Positions 35,888 through 46,119 of a stretch of DNA of 64,000 nucleotides are shown piece after piece. The notes beneath the pieces were generated by a model. That model searched no databases. It saw only the letters and a program-made list of their open reading frames with translations, and had not been told where the DNA came from. Numbering within the stretch: position 1 is the stretch's first letter; each line of letters opens with the position of its first letter. The position numbers and the translations under genes are program-made. The stretch spans positions 31,669,806-31,733,805 of the forward strand of contig NC_085140.1 of assembly GCF_024139115.2 (NCBI RefSeq). Reading direction: 5' to 3'. Source of the DNA: Armigeres subalbatus. Its lineage: Eukaryota; Arthropoda; Insecta; Diptera; Culicidae.

Positions 35888-38196
35888 TTCAAGAAGCCTC
35901 CTTTCAAGAGGCCCGGAAGCCTCCTTTCAAGAGGCCCGGAAGCCTCCCTCAAGAGGCCCGGAAGCCTCCTTTCAAGAGGCCCGGAAGCCTCCTTTCAAGA
36001 GGCCCGGAAGCCTCCTTTCAAGAGGCCCGGAAGCCTCCTTTCAAGAGGCCCGGAAGCCTCCTTTCAAGAGGCCCGGAAGCCTCCTTTCAAGAGGCCCGGA
36101 AGCCTCCTTTCAAGAGGCCCGGAAGCCTCCTTTCAAGAGGCCCGGAAGCCTCCTTTCAAGAGGCCCGGAAGCCTCCTTTCAAGAGGCCCGGAAGCCTCCT
36201 TTCAAGAGGCTCCGAAGCATCCTTGCAAGAGGCCGGGAAGCCCCCTTGCAAGAGGCCGGAAGCCTCCTTTCAAGGGGCCCGGAAGCCCTCCTTTCAAGAG
36301 GCCCGGAAGCCTCCTTTCAAGAGGCCCGGAAGCCTCCTTTCAAGAGGCCCGGAAGCCTCCTTTCAAGAGGCCCGGAAGCCTCCTTTCAAGAGGCCCGGAA
36401 GCCTCCTTTCGAGAGGCCAGGAAGCCTCCTTACGAGACGGGCGTAAGCCTCCTTTCAAGAGCCACGTAAGCCTCCTTTCAAGAGGCCCGGAAGCCTCCTT
36501 TCAAGAGGCCCGGAAGCCTCCTTTCAAGAGGCCCGGAAGCCTCCTTTCAAGAGGCCCGGAAGCCTCCTTTCAAGAGGCCCGGAAGCCTCCTTTCAAGAGG
36601 CCAGGAAGCCTCCTTTCAAGAGGCCCGGAAGCCTCCTTTCAAGAGGCCCGGAAGCCTCCTTTCAAGAGGCCCGGAAGCCTCCTTTCAAGAGGCCCGGAAG
36701 CCTCCTTTCAAGAGGCCCGGAAGCCTCCTTTCAAGAGGCCCGAAGCCTCCTTTCAAGAGGCCCGGAATCCTCCTTTCAAGAGGCCCGGAAGCCTCCTTTC
36801 AAGAGGCCCGGAAGCCTCCTTTCAAGAGGCCCGGAAGCCTCCTTTCAAGAGGCCCGGAAGCCTCCTTTCAAGAGGCCAGGAAGCCTCCTTTCAAGAGGCC
36901 CGGAAGCCTCCTTTCAAGAGGCCCGGAAGCCTCCTTTCAAGAGGCCCGGAAGCCTCCTTTCAAGAGGCCCGGAAGCCTCCTTTCAAGAGGCCTGGAAGCC
37001 TCCTTTCAAGAGGCTCAGGAAGCCTCCTTTCAAGAGGCTCGGAAGCCTCCTTTCAAGAGGCTCAAGCCTCCTTTCAAGAGGCTCGGAAGCCTCCTTTCAA
37101 GAGGCTCAGAAGCCTCCTTCAAGAGGCCTGGAAGCCTCCTTTCAAGAGGCTCAGGAAGCCTCCTTTCAAGAGGCCTGGAAGCCTCCTTCAAGAGGCCTCG
37201 GAAGCCTCCTTTCAAGAGGCCTGGAAGCCTCCTTTCAAGAGGCCTGGAAGCCTCCTTTCAAGAGGCTGGAAGCCTCCTTTCAAGAGGCCTGGAAGCCTCC
37301 TTTCAAGAGGCCTCGGAAGCCTCCTTTCAAGAGGCCTGGAAGCCTCCTTTCAAGAGGCTCGGAAGCCTCCTTTCAAGAGGCTCAGAAGCCTCCTTTCAAG
37401 AGGCCTGAAGCCTCCTTTCAAGAGGCCAGAAGCCTCCTTCCAAGAGGCCCGAAGCCTCCTTCCAAGAGGCCCGGAAGCCTCTTTACAAGAGGCCCGGAAG
37501 CCTCCTTTCAAGAGACCGGAAAGCCTCATTTCAAGAAGCAGGCCCGGAAGCCTTCTTTCAAGAGGCCAGGAAGCCTCCTTTCAAGAGGCCCGGAAGCCTC
37601 CTTTCAAGAGGCCCGGAAGCCTCCTTTCAAGAGGCCCGGAAGCCTCCTTTCAAGAGGCCCGGAAGCCTCCTTTCAAGAGGCCCGGAAGCCTCCTTTCAAG
37701 ACGCGCGGAGAAGACCTTTCAAGAGGCCCGGAAGCCTCCTTTCAAGAGGCCCGGAAGCCTCCTTTCAAGAGGCCCGGAAGCCTCCTTTCAAGAGGCCCGG
37801 AAGCCTCCTTTCAAGAGGCCCGGAAGCCTCCTTTCAAGAGGCCCGGAAGCCTCCTTTCAAGAGGCCCGGAAGCCTCCTTTCAAGAGGCCCGGAAGCCTCC
37901 TTTCAAGAAGCCGGAAGCCTCCTTTCAAGAGGCCCGGAAGCCTCCTTTCAAGAGGCCCGGAAGCCTCCTTTCAAGAGGCCCGGAAGCCTTCTTTCAAGAG
38001 GCCCGGAAGCCTTCTTTCAAGAGGCCCGGAAGCCTTCTTTCAAGAGGCCCGGAAGCCTTCTTTCAAGAGGCTCGGAAGCCTCCTTTCAAGAGACTCGGAA
38101 GCCTCCTTTCAAGAGGCTCGGAAGCCTTCTTTTAAGAGGCTCGGAAGCCTCTTTTCAAGAGGCTCGGAAGCCTCCTTTCAAGAGGCTCGGAAGCCT
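35888..38196 (+). repeat. Satellite 2: 23-bp tandem array, block A
   Basis: A representative unit is 36489-36511. Each unit contains a small dyad GCCTC-CTTTCAA-GAGGC followed by CCGGAA. Variants change the last bases (GGCCC, GGCTC, GGCCT) in local runs, indicating short-range homogenisation. Three units form a stop-free 23-codon cycle, giving the long open frames 35861-36469 and 36223-38223 with KPPFKRP, GSLLSRG and PEASFQEA peptides. These are treated as by-products. The antisense cycle has one TGA. Confidence 0.95.
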
Positions 38197-38545
38197 AACA
38201 AACACATCAAGAACAAGAAATGACATTTGTTTTTTTGTCGTTTTTCATAGCAACGAGCTTTTTTGAATCTAGTACCCATTCAAATGTTCCTTCCATTCAT
38301 CGTTCTCTTCCTATCTCGATGGTCCCTTTAATATCGAGATGTGGAGAGGCGACTGTATAAAAGAATAATTTTCCATAAAGAAATCAAATTTTCTATTGAA
38401 AAATTATATAATTTAATAAATAAATCAATATTAGCAATATACAATTACAGATGTTTACACAAAAATAAAAAAACTGACATTTTTTTCCAAAGATGGCCCT
38501 TTTTTTCAAAAGCTTTTAATCAATTTTATTGCTTTTTTTATAGTT
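38197..38545. repeat. 349-bp spacer, copy 1 of a direct duplication
   Basis: Begins AACAAACACATCAAGAACAA, is AT-rich, and is nearly identical to 40012-40360 at an offset of 1815 bp. Few differences were seen (for example C/T at about 38213 and the C of GGTCCC). It contains a CGAT-type right end at 38333-38357. The open frame 38341-39654 simply runs from this spacer into the satellite. Confidence 0.92.
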
Positions 38546-40011
38546 TTCAAGAGGCCCGGAAGCCTCCTTTCAAGAGGCTCGGAAGCCTCCTTTCAAGAGG
38601 CTCGGAAGCCTCCTTTCAAGAGGCTCGGAAGCCTCCTTTCAAGAGGCTCGGAAGCCTCCTTTCAAGAGGCTCGGAAGCCTCCTTTCAAGAGGCTCGGAAG
38701 CCTCCTTTCAAGAGGCTCAAGCCTCCTTTCAAGAGGCCTGGAAGCCTCCTTTCAAGAGGCTCAGAAGCCTCCTTTCAAGAGGCTCGGAAGCCTCCTTTCA
38801 AGAGGCTCAGAAGCCTCCTTTCAAGAGGCTCAGAAGCCTCCTTTCAAGAGGCCTGGAAGCCTCCTTTCAAGAGGCTCAGGAAGCCTCCTTTCAAGAGGCT
38901 CAAGCCTCCTTTCAAGAGGCCTGGAAGCCTCCTTTCAAGAGGCTCGGAAGCCTCCTTTCAAGAGGCTCAGAAGCCTCCTTTCAAGAGGCCTGGAAGCCTC
39001 CTTTCAAGAGGCTCGGAAGCCTCCTTTCAAGAGGCCTGGAAGCCTCCTTTCAAGAGGCTCAGGAAGCCTCCTTTCAAGAGGCTCAGGAAGCCTCCTTTCA
39101 AGAGGCCTGGAAGCCTCCTTTCAAGAGGCCCGGAAGCCTCCTTCCAAGAGGCCAGGAAGCCTCCTTCCAAGAGGCCCAGAAGCCTCCTTCCAAGAGGCCA
39201 GGAAGCCTCCTTTCAAGAGACCCGGAAGCCTCCTTCCAAGATGCTCGGAAGCCTCCTTTCAAGAGGCCCGGAAGCCTCCTTCCAAGAGGCCAGGAAGCCT
39301 CCTTTCAAGAGGCCCGGAAGCCTCCTTTCAAGAGGCCCGGAAGCCTCCTTTCAAGAGGCCCGGAAGCCTCCTTTCAAGAGGCCCGGAAGCCTCCTTTCAA
39401 GAGGCCTGGAAGCCTCCTTTCAGGAGGCCCGGAAGCCTCCTTTCAGGAGGCCCGGAAGCCTCCTTTCAAGAGGTCTGAAAGCCTCCTTTCAGGAGGCCCG
39501 GAAACCTCTTTTAAGGGGCTCGGAAGCCTCCTTTCGAGAGGTACGGAAGCCTCCTTTCAAGAGGCTCGGCAGCTTCCATTCAAGAGGCGCGGAAGCCTCC
39601 ATTCAAGAAGATCGAAGCTTCCTTTCAAGCGGCTCGGAAGCCTCCTTTCAATAGCCTCAGAAGCCTCCTTTCAAGAGGCCCGGAAGCCTCCTTTCAAGAG
39701 GCCCGGAAGCCTCCTTTCAAGAGGCCCGGAAGCCTCCTTTCAAGAGGCCCGGAAGCCTCCTTTCAAGAGGCCCGGAAGCCTCCTTTCAAGAGGCCCGGAA
39801 GCCTCCTTTCAAGAGGCCCGGAAGCCTCCTTTCAAGAGGCCCGGAAGCCTCCTTTCAAGAGGCCCGGAAGCCTTCTTTCAAGAGGCTCGGAAGCCTCCTT
39901 TCAAGAGGCTCGGAAGCCTCCTTTCAAGAGGCTCGGAAGCCTCCTTTCAAGAGGCTCGGAAGCCTCCTTTCAAGAGGCTCGGAAGCCTCCTTTCAAGAGG
40001 CTCGGAAGCCT
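38546..40011 (+). repeat. Satellite 2, block B
   Basis: Same 23-bp unit and orientation as block A, with a higher share of GGCTC and GGCTCA variants in its first half and GGCCC in 39660-39870. Its final ~140 bp match the final ~140 bp of block A, so the duplicated segment includes array as well as spacer. Some units near 39415-39640 are more mutated. Confidence 0.94.
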
Positions 40012-40362
40012 AACAAACACATCAAGAATAAGAAATGACATTTGTTTTTTTGTCGTTTTTCATAGCAACGAGCTTTTTTGAATCTAGTACCCATTCAAAT
40101 GTTCCTTCCATTCATCGTTCTCTTCCTATCTCGATGGTACCTTTAATATCGAGATGTGGAGAGGCGACTGTATAAAAGAATAATTTTCCATAAAGAAATC
40201 AAATTTTCTATTGAAAAATTATATAATTTAATAAATAAATCAATATTAGCAATATACAATTACAGATTTTTACACAAAAATAAAAAAACTGACATTTTTT
40301 TTTCCAAAGATGGCACCTTTTTTCAAAAGCTTTTAATCAATTTTATTGCTTTTTTTATATTT
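40012..40362. repeat. 349-bp spacer, copy 2
   Basis: Direct duplicate of 38197-38545. After this copy the sequence continues into unrelated AT-rich DNA (TTTTTGGTGAAAATC) instead of satellite. Its CGAT-type end is at 40148-40172. Confidence 0.92.
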
Positions 40363-40403
40363 TTGGTGAAAATCTTCCTTCGTTTTTGTTTTTATTAATT
40401 AAG

Positions 40404-40598
40404 TAGGGAAAAAGACGGCTTTGGCAGATTTTGTTCTATTATTGTCGGGGGGATTTTTGTTGACCAAGTTTTATAAAATTTGGCCACAATATTTATTGAT
40501 ATGCAAAGAATATTTAGGCCAAATTTGAACATAATCAGTCATAAAAAACCCCCCTGACAATAATAGAACAAAACCTGCCAAAGCCGTCATTCCCCTTA
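40404..40598. mobile_element. ~195-bp palindromic MITE
   Basis: The left arm (AGACGGCTTTGGCAGATTTT, GTTCTATTATTGTCGGGGGG) and right arm (CCCCCCTGACAATAATAGAA, CAAAACCTGCCAAAGCCGTC) are inverted with few mismatches over about 60-70 bp. A weaker paired section (TTTGGCCA / GGCCAAATTT) follows. TA lies at the edges. Confidence 0.85.
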
Positions 40599-41728
40599 TT
40601 TTGAGATTTAAAAAAAATATTTTTAAGGAAAAAAAAATTGTGGAAAGTTTTGTAATTCGTTATATGCTACTATTGAAATTTTATATTTTTTTCAAACGAA
40701 AATTTTATTTTATTTTGGAAAAATATTTTGTTATAATTGCAATTAATAAATTGCTTTTAAAAGTGCTGATTTATTTTGTTTAGTGGAAAGTTCATGATTA
40801 TTTATGTAAATTTTGCTTTATTCAGGAAAATTTTATATTTATTTATTGCTTATACCCTATTTTTATTGGCACTTTCTTAATTTTTATGGAAAATTTCTAA
40901 TTTATTTATGGAAATTTTATTTTGCTGTCTGCTAAGTGCACTAATAATCTATATTTAACTGAAGTACTGTCGCAGCGTTGTAAATGTCATCGGCTCGTCA
41001 TTTGACTAATTTGTTCAAAACTTATTTTAGAAGTCAAATTCTCAACATATTTTTATGAACTCATAACGCTTGAGTAGATCTAATGTTTGCTTAAAGGTGT
41101 TTTGCAATATAAATAAAATCTCAAGCTAGGAAGTGAAATCCTCCCGAAATGTCATATAAATGTCATATACATAACATTTTGTCTCTCAGGCTTTAAATTA
41201 CATATGTACAGCAATGACCTGTCTGATAACGTTATAGGCACAGTTTAGAGCTGTATACATATTCGTTATGCCTAATGAATTGATATTTATTTTCTTTAAA
41301 AAATTCTTCTAAAATTATACAAATGAACAGAAAAAAATATTTTGTGTGATTTTGTTCAGCTCACCGTTCTGCATATATTGATTTGTTTCATGTTGAGATG
41401 AACATACGGAGCAGTTGCCCTACTTGACCACGATTTTTTCTAACTAAATTTTTCTACACATTTCTCTTATTAAAGGACTGTTACGCTTTTGAAACAAACA
41501 ACATGTTCACTCCAGATTACAATGTATTCACAATGTACATACACGCATTGTTGGATAAAACATATCCACATCACTGGCTCTAGCATTATGATTAGTTCAT
41601 CCAAGTGTGATATCGCTTCGTAGCTGCATATTCAAAGTTTCTGTACCAGCCCGTCACCATATTGTCTAGACTCTAGAGTGTTTGATAGTTACTCGATGCA
41701 CGAGAGGCACTTATGGGAAATTACTTAC
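40599..41728. other. AT-rich non-coding DNA
   Basis: Strongly AT-rich to about 40930, then mixed sequence. No gene or repeat recognised. Confidence 0.5.
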
Positions 41729-41833
41729 GGTTGCCGTCCGGTTGCAGTGCGTCTTGACAATCTCCGGATTGCCGTACAGCTTCAGGAACAGTAGCGTTCC
41801 CTGGAGGAGGAAAATGTACAGGGCTTTTAGCAT
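41729..41833 (-). CDS. Candidate first coding exon of a secreted or membrane protein
   Basis: Read on the minus strand, 35 codons start at an ATG (complement of 41831-41833) in the context ACAATTATGC. They encode MLKALYIFLLQGTLLFLKLY then GNPEIVKTHCNRTAT. The first ~20 residues look like a signal peptide: one Lys, then a hydrophobic core. The mature part has one Cys and a possible N-glycosylation site NRT. The exon ends in phase 0 at a consensus donor GTAAGT (complement of 41723-41728). An in-frame upstream ATG at 41893 would add 20 polar residues and spoil the signal peptide, so the inner start is preferred. The protein was not recognised. The next exon would lie at lower coordinates and was not found. 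It could be a chance frame; RNA-seq would settle it. Confidence 0.35.
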
Positions 41834-44571
41834 AATTGTTCGATTGCTCGTTTCACACTTGAATAGTTTCTTATTTTGCGGAGGGACATTCAAACCAAAT
41901 CACTGCTGTCGATTGCTGCTGTCGATTATAGAATCATGTCTGATAACGTGGGCGGAGATTAAGTCGGCCTTTGCGAATGTATCGATGGTAATCCCGGAGA
42001 GTGAATATTGAATTAATAATAATCTACCGACAGTGGTTCCGTCATGACAAATGCTGTTGTCGAATAAATATTACATTCGATGGTATCGTGAAAGTAGATA
42101 CTCGATAGGAACGTGGTGGACCGGGTTTTTCTCTGCCAGAGCTAATCCATCCGTCGCCATTGAACCGAGCTGTGTCACGACCGCTGCTGGTGGGATTTAA
42201 AATATGCATTCGCATCCGACCAGATCTCCAACCAGCAACCACGACCGCCAACCGCCAGGACCAATTCGAGCGTGGCCAGTTATTAATCCGTAAGCAAATT
42301 GACACCGCAAACAACACACCACGCGCCGGTAATCCCTAATTAAAACAGCGGCCGGTTGATTGGCGAGATCGGATCTGAGCCCGAGACATTGTTGCTAATG
42401 ACCGCAAAAATTCTGTGAATTCGATTCCCGTCTGTACATTATTCATCGGAAATGACTGATTATGGCGGTGATGGCAAATTTGAATCAAAATTTTATGAAC
42501 TGCTGGAGCTGATCAATACGAATCACACGAATTGGAACATTGATTACGGGGCAAACTAATTCACATCCAACCGGACCGGTTTAAAGCAACCATCCGGTCG
42601 GATATGTACGCTCAGAATCGAAATCCACCCAAACCAATAACGCCAAATGAACTTAATGTTAATTAATATGTCCGAGAATCTCGATTCATTTTCCGCTTCG
42701 CTAAAATTACGCTACAAATTCCGTTTTCAATCATTGATTACCCACGCCCTGTACACACATTGGCACTGGAGCTGACGGATCGGCCCATCAGTTATTCGAC
42801 CCTCGCCGTTACTAAAATGTTAATCCTCACATAATCGCTGCCCGGTGCTCAAGGTCCAAGCAAATACATCGCTGGGTTTGGGAGAACGCATCGCACAATG
42901 CGCTGGAATCGCCTGTTTGCTCATTCATTAACGACCTACGCAAGCGAAGCTCTCGCTGTGTGGTGCATCCCACGGCGAGCTTTTTGCGTTGGGCAGTATA
43001 ATTGAGTCAGATACGAGCAAAATCTCGACGCCCATTATTGTTCGCCATCACACATCACTCGCGAAAATGCTTCGCTACCCGTCCGAAATCTGTTCACGCG
43101 GATTCGAACGAACCCCCATTAAGCTGAACCCTGCCCGCTTCCGTGGATCCGATTCGTGGAAAGTTGCAGAGCGGTGTTTCAAATTGTTGCAGTTAGTGCC
43201 AGTAACTGCACAAAGCCAACCCGGATTGAGTACCGGCAGCAGTAAGCCACACATTCCAAAAAAGCGTTGCTGGATGGTTCGGATTTGGAAGCTGCTTTTG
43301 ATTACCGCGCATAGGGTAAGGTTGGGAGAGTGCATACATATTTTTGGGAATGTGGAGGTTTTATAAAGTAGAAGTTAACTCATAGGTGGGACATACAACA
43401 ATTTAATGGAAATAGACACGGTGTACATCTGATTTGATCTTTCGACTTTATTTCCTCACATAAAGAGCGTTCTCTTGTGTTCTATTTCATTGCCCCATCT
43501 TACTCTAATGTGAGAGATACAAATTTCCGTGTTGCACAATTATGGCAATAAATGGTAAAGCTCTATCACGATTAACAGCTAGGATTACTCGTCAGTTTGA
43601 GTAACCGCGAGCCTGTTGGAGAAACGTTTAATTTGGATCAAATGAAATTGGTCGAATAATGCGTTGAGGTTGTACTTGCTCAGGTGGTTATCCATTACCC
43701 ATAAACTAGGCTGAGATTACACTTGAATTAAAATTGCAATCATATAAGCAAGATTTGAATCGTTAGCCAAATTTGAATAAGGTAGGGGTTAACATCGAAT
43801 TCGATCAACATCAGAGCTCTACAATACGCCAGGCATCGACGCTGTAGCCAACCAGGTATCCAGAGCTGATTCGGTTTTCTTTTTTTTTAATCAAAGCTAA
43901 TCTAGTTATGTGATCTGGTTTTGAAAGTTGAACTACTGCAAAGTTTAACTCCATTTTTGAACCACTGCAATCTAAATAGCGTTTGCCAACTTTAGATCCT
44001 GATTCGGCCACTTCATCCAAAACTAATCAAACCGGTCCAGAAGTGAAGAAAGTTAGTAAGTATAATTTGTGCTGAATATAAGTAACTATCTGTGCCTGTT
44101 TTTTACAATTAGAAAATGGTAAACCAATTGAATAACGGGGTTATTTTGTTTTGTTATTGATACTATAGCATTTGATTAAAAGAAGGCAAAATACTGAATC
44201 CGCTAAATAAATTCTTGCTATAATCTAAATGATATTTCCGGGGAGAAATTGTTTCTTCTGAAATGTTCTTTTCGGAAAATACTAGTTTCAAGAAATATAT
44301 TTTCAGAAAAATGTAATTTTAAGGTCTGGGTCATTTAGTACAAAATCATTTGGAATAATATAGAACTGTGAAATGGAAAGAATTATTTGAAGGCTTATCG
44401 AATTATTTCGGGCAAACGCATATTTCTGGAGAAGAATCACATTCATCGTTGCCTTATTCCGAGAAAAAGTTTACTTCTGAAGAAAGAATGACAACCACCA
44501 CCCAGAAGGAAACACATCAATCATTTCTTTGCACTGATTCCGATGGAGAGATAATAATTGTCATTGCTTTA
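41834..44571. other. Single-copy-looking, less AT-rich non-coding DNA
   Basis: 42040-43340 has no recognisable repeat and a more balanced base composition than its surroundings. The frame 42989-43366 has no recognised domain. It lies upstream of the candidate minus-strand exon, so it could hold 5' sequence or regulatory DNA. Nothing can be shown from sequence alone. Confidence 0.4.
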
Positions 44572-44819
44572 TACATTGAACTCTCCCTAATTCGATGTTC
44601 TGTATCTCAATTCTTTCCCTTACTCGATGAAATTCAAAGTCCCTTGAATCTAGCGCATTGCGTTTCCTCCGTAAGTCGAAACCTCCCATAATAGAAATTC
44701 TCTAAGTCGAAGTAATTTTCCAACGCACTTTCACCTCGCTAACACGATGTTGTCAGAAATGATTCACATGCACGATGTACACGGTCTCGGGCCACTTGGC
44801 CGAATAGATTATTGACTAG

Positions 44820-45640
44820 ATTGTGAGCAGTGAAAATTGAGAAGTTGGAGTGAGAAATTCGAAGTGAAATTTGGGTTGTGAGAAGTGAAAAGTGAGAAGA
44901 AGAAAGCGTGAAGTGAGGAGTGAGAAGTGCTAAGTGAGAAGCGAGAAGTGAGCAGTGAGGAGTGAGAAGTGAAAAATGCGAAATGATAAATGAGAGAATC
45001 GAAGCGAGAAGTTAAAAGTGAGAAGAAGAAAGACAGAAATGAGAAGTAAATCGGAGTGAAAAGTAAGAAGTAAGAATTGAAAAGTGAAAAGTGAGAAGCT
45101 TTCTTCGTCCCCATTCTTTTTTTCTTCTACTCTCTATCTTTTTCCTTTTCCTCTAGCCTATTTCTCATTTCTCCTTCTTTCTTCCCTCTTCGTTTTACTT
45201 CCTTCCGTTTTCTTCCTTCTTTCCTCGGTAGAAATAAGTGAAAAGTTAAAAGTAAGAAGTGAGAAGCGGGAATTGAGAATTAAGAAGTAAAAAGTGCTAC
45301 GTGAGAAGTGAAAAGTGAAAAGTGAAAGCTGAGAAATGAGAAGTTCGAAAAGTGGAAGTGAAAAATGAGAAGAAGAATATGAGAAGTGAGAAGTAAGAAG
45401 TAAGATGTGAGAAGTAGGAAGTGCAAAGTAAGAAGTGAGAATTGAGAGAAAAAGTAGGAAGTGATAAGGGGTAAGTGAGTAGTGAGCTGTAAGAAGTGAG
45501 AGGTGAAAAGTGAGGAATGGGGGGTGAGAAGTGAGAATCAGGAAATGATAAGTGATAAGTAAGAACTGAGGACTGTGAAGTGAGAAGTGGAATGTGACTG
45601 GTAAGAAATGAGATGCGAGAATTGAAAATTGAGAAAAATA
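44820..45640 (+). repeat. GAAGTGA satellite
   Basis: Degenerate 7-bp GAGAAGT units, interrupted at 45103-45235 by a pyrimidine-rich stretch. Minus-strand frames rich in SLLTSHFS come from the repeat. Confidence 0.9.
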
Positions 45641-46115
45641 AATCCTTTATTTTTCCAATTTCCTTCATTCCTCTTTTTGCTATTTTTTCCTTCTTCTTTC
45701 TTTTACCTTTACCTTTTTCCTTCTTTCTTCTTTTTTATTCCCTTTTCCTTCTATTTTCCCTTTACCCTTTCTCTTATTTCTTCTTTATTTTTTCCTCTTC
45801 CTTCTACTTTCTCCTGTTTTCAGCCTTCTTTCTTCGTAAATCCTTCTTTCTCCTTTCATCTTCTTTATAACTTCGTCTTCAATCCTTTTTCCTACTTCTT
45901 TGTTCCTTCTTTTGTCTTTCTTTTTATTTCTTCCTTCTTCTTTAGTTTTTTCCTTTTTCTCCTCCCTTCTTCCTTATTTTTTCTCTAATATATCATCACT
46001 TGGTTCTTACTTCCTTGGTGCTTCTCCGCATTCCGCTTCTAACATCCGAATTATCATTACTCACTTCTCACCTATTGCTTCTGTTTTACTTACTCACTTC
46101 CTACTTTTCACTACG
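45641..46115. repeat. Pyrimidine-rich low-complexity tract
   Basis: C/T-rich on the plus strand (CTTTTTCC, TTCTTCC runs), ending near a few CACTTCTCA units at 46061-46105. It probably derives from the inverse of the GAAGTGA satellite. Frames rich in Phe, Ser and Leu are by-products. Confidence 0.75.
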
Positions 46116-46119
46116 CAAC

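Noticed and set aside
36223..38223. 666-codon open frame with repeated KPPFKRP/GSLLSRG peptides as a protein gene
   Set aside because: It is wholly satellite 2, its frame cycles every 69 bp, and the same peptides arise in all three frames of that strand.
38197..40362. LTR pair of a retrotransposon
   Set aside because: The 349-bp direct repeats lack TG...CA ends and primer sites, and enclose only satellite; the flanking satellite is duplicated too.
42989..43366. 125-codon plus frame
   Set aside because: An 86-codon frame on the other strand overlaps it, and neither shows a domain; chance frames in less AT-rich DNA.
45629..45988. Phe/Ser/Leu-rich membrane protein
   Set aside because: Low-complexity pyrimidine tract; composition explains the hydrophobic translation.
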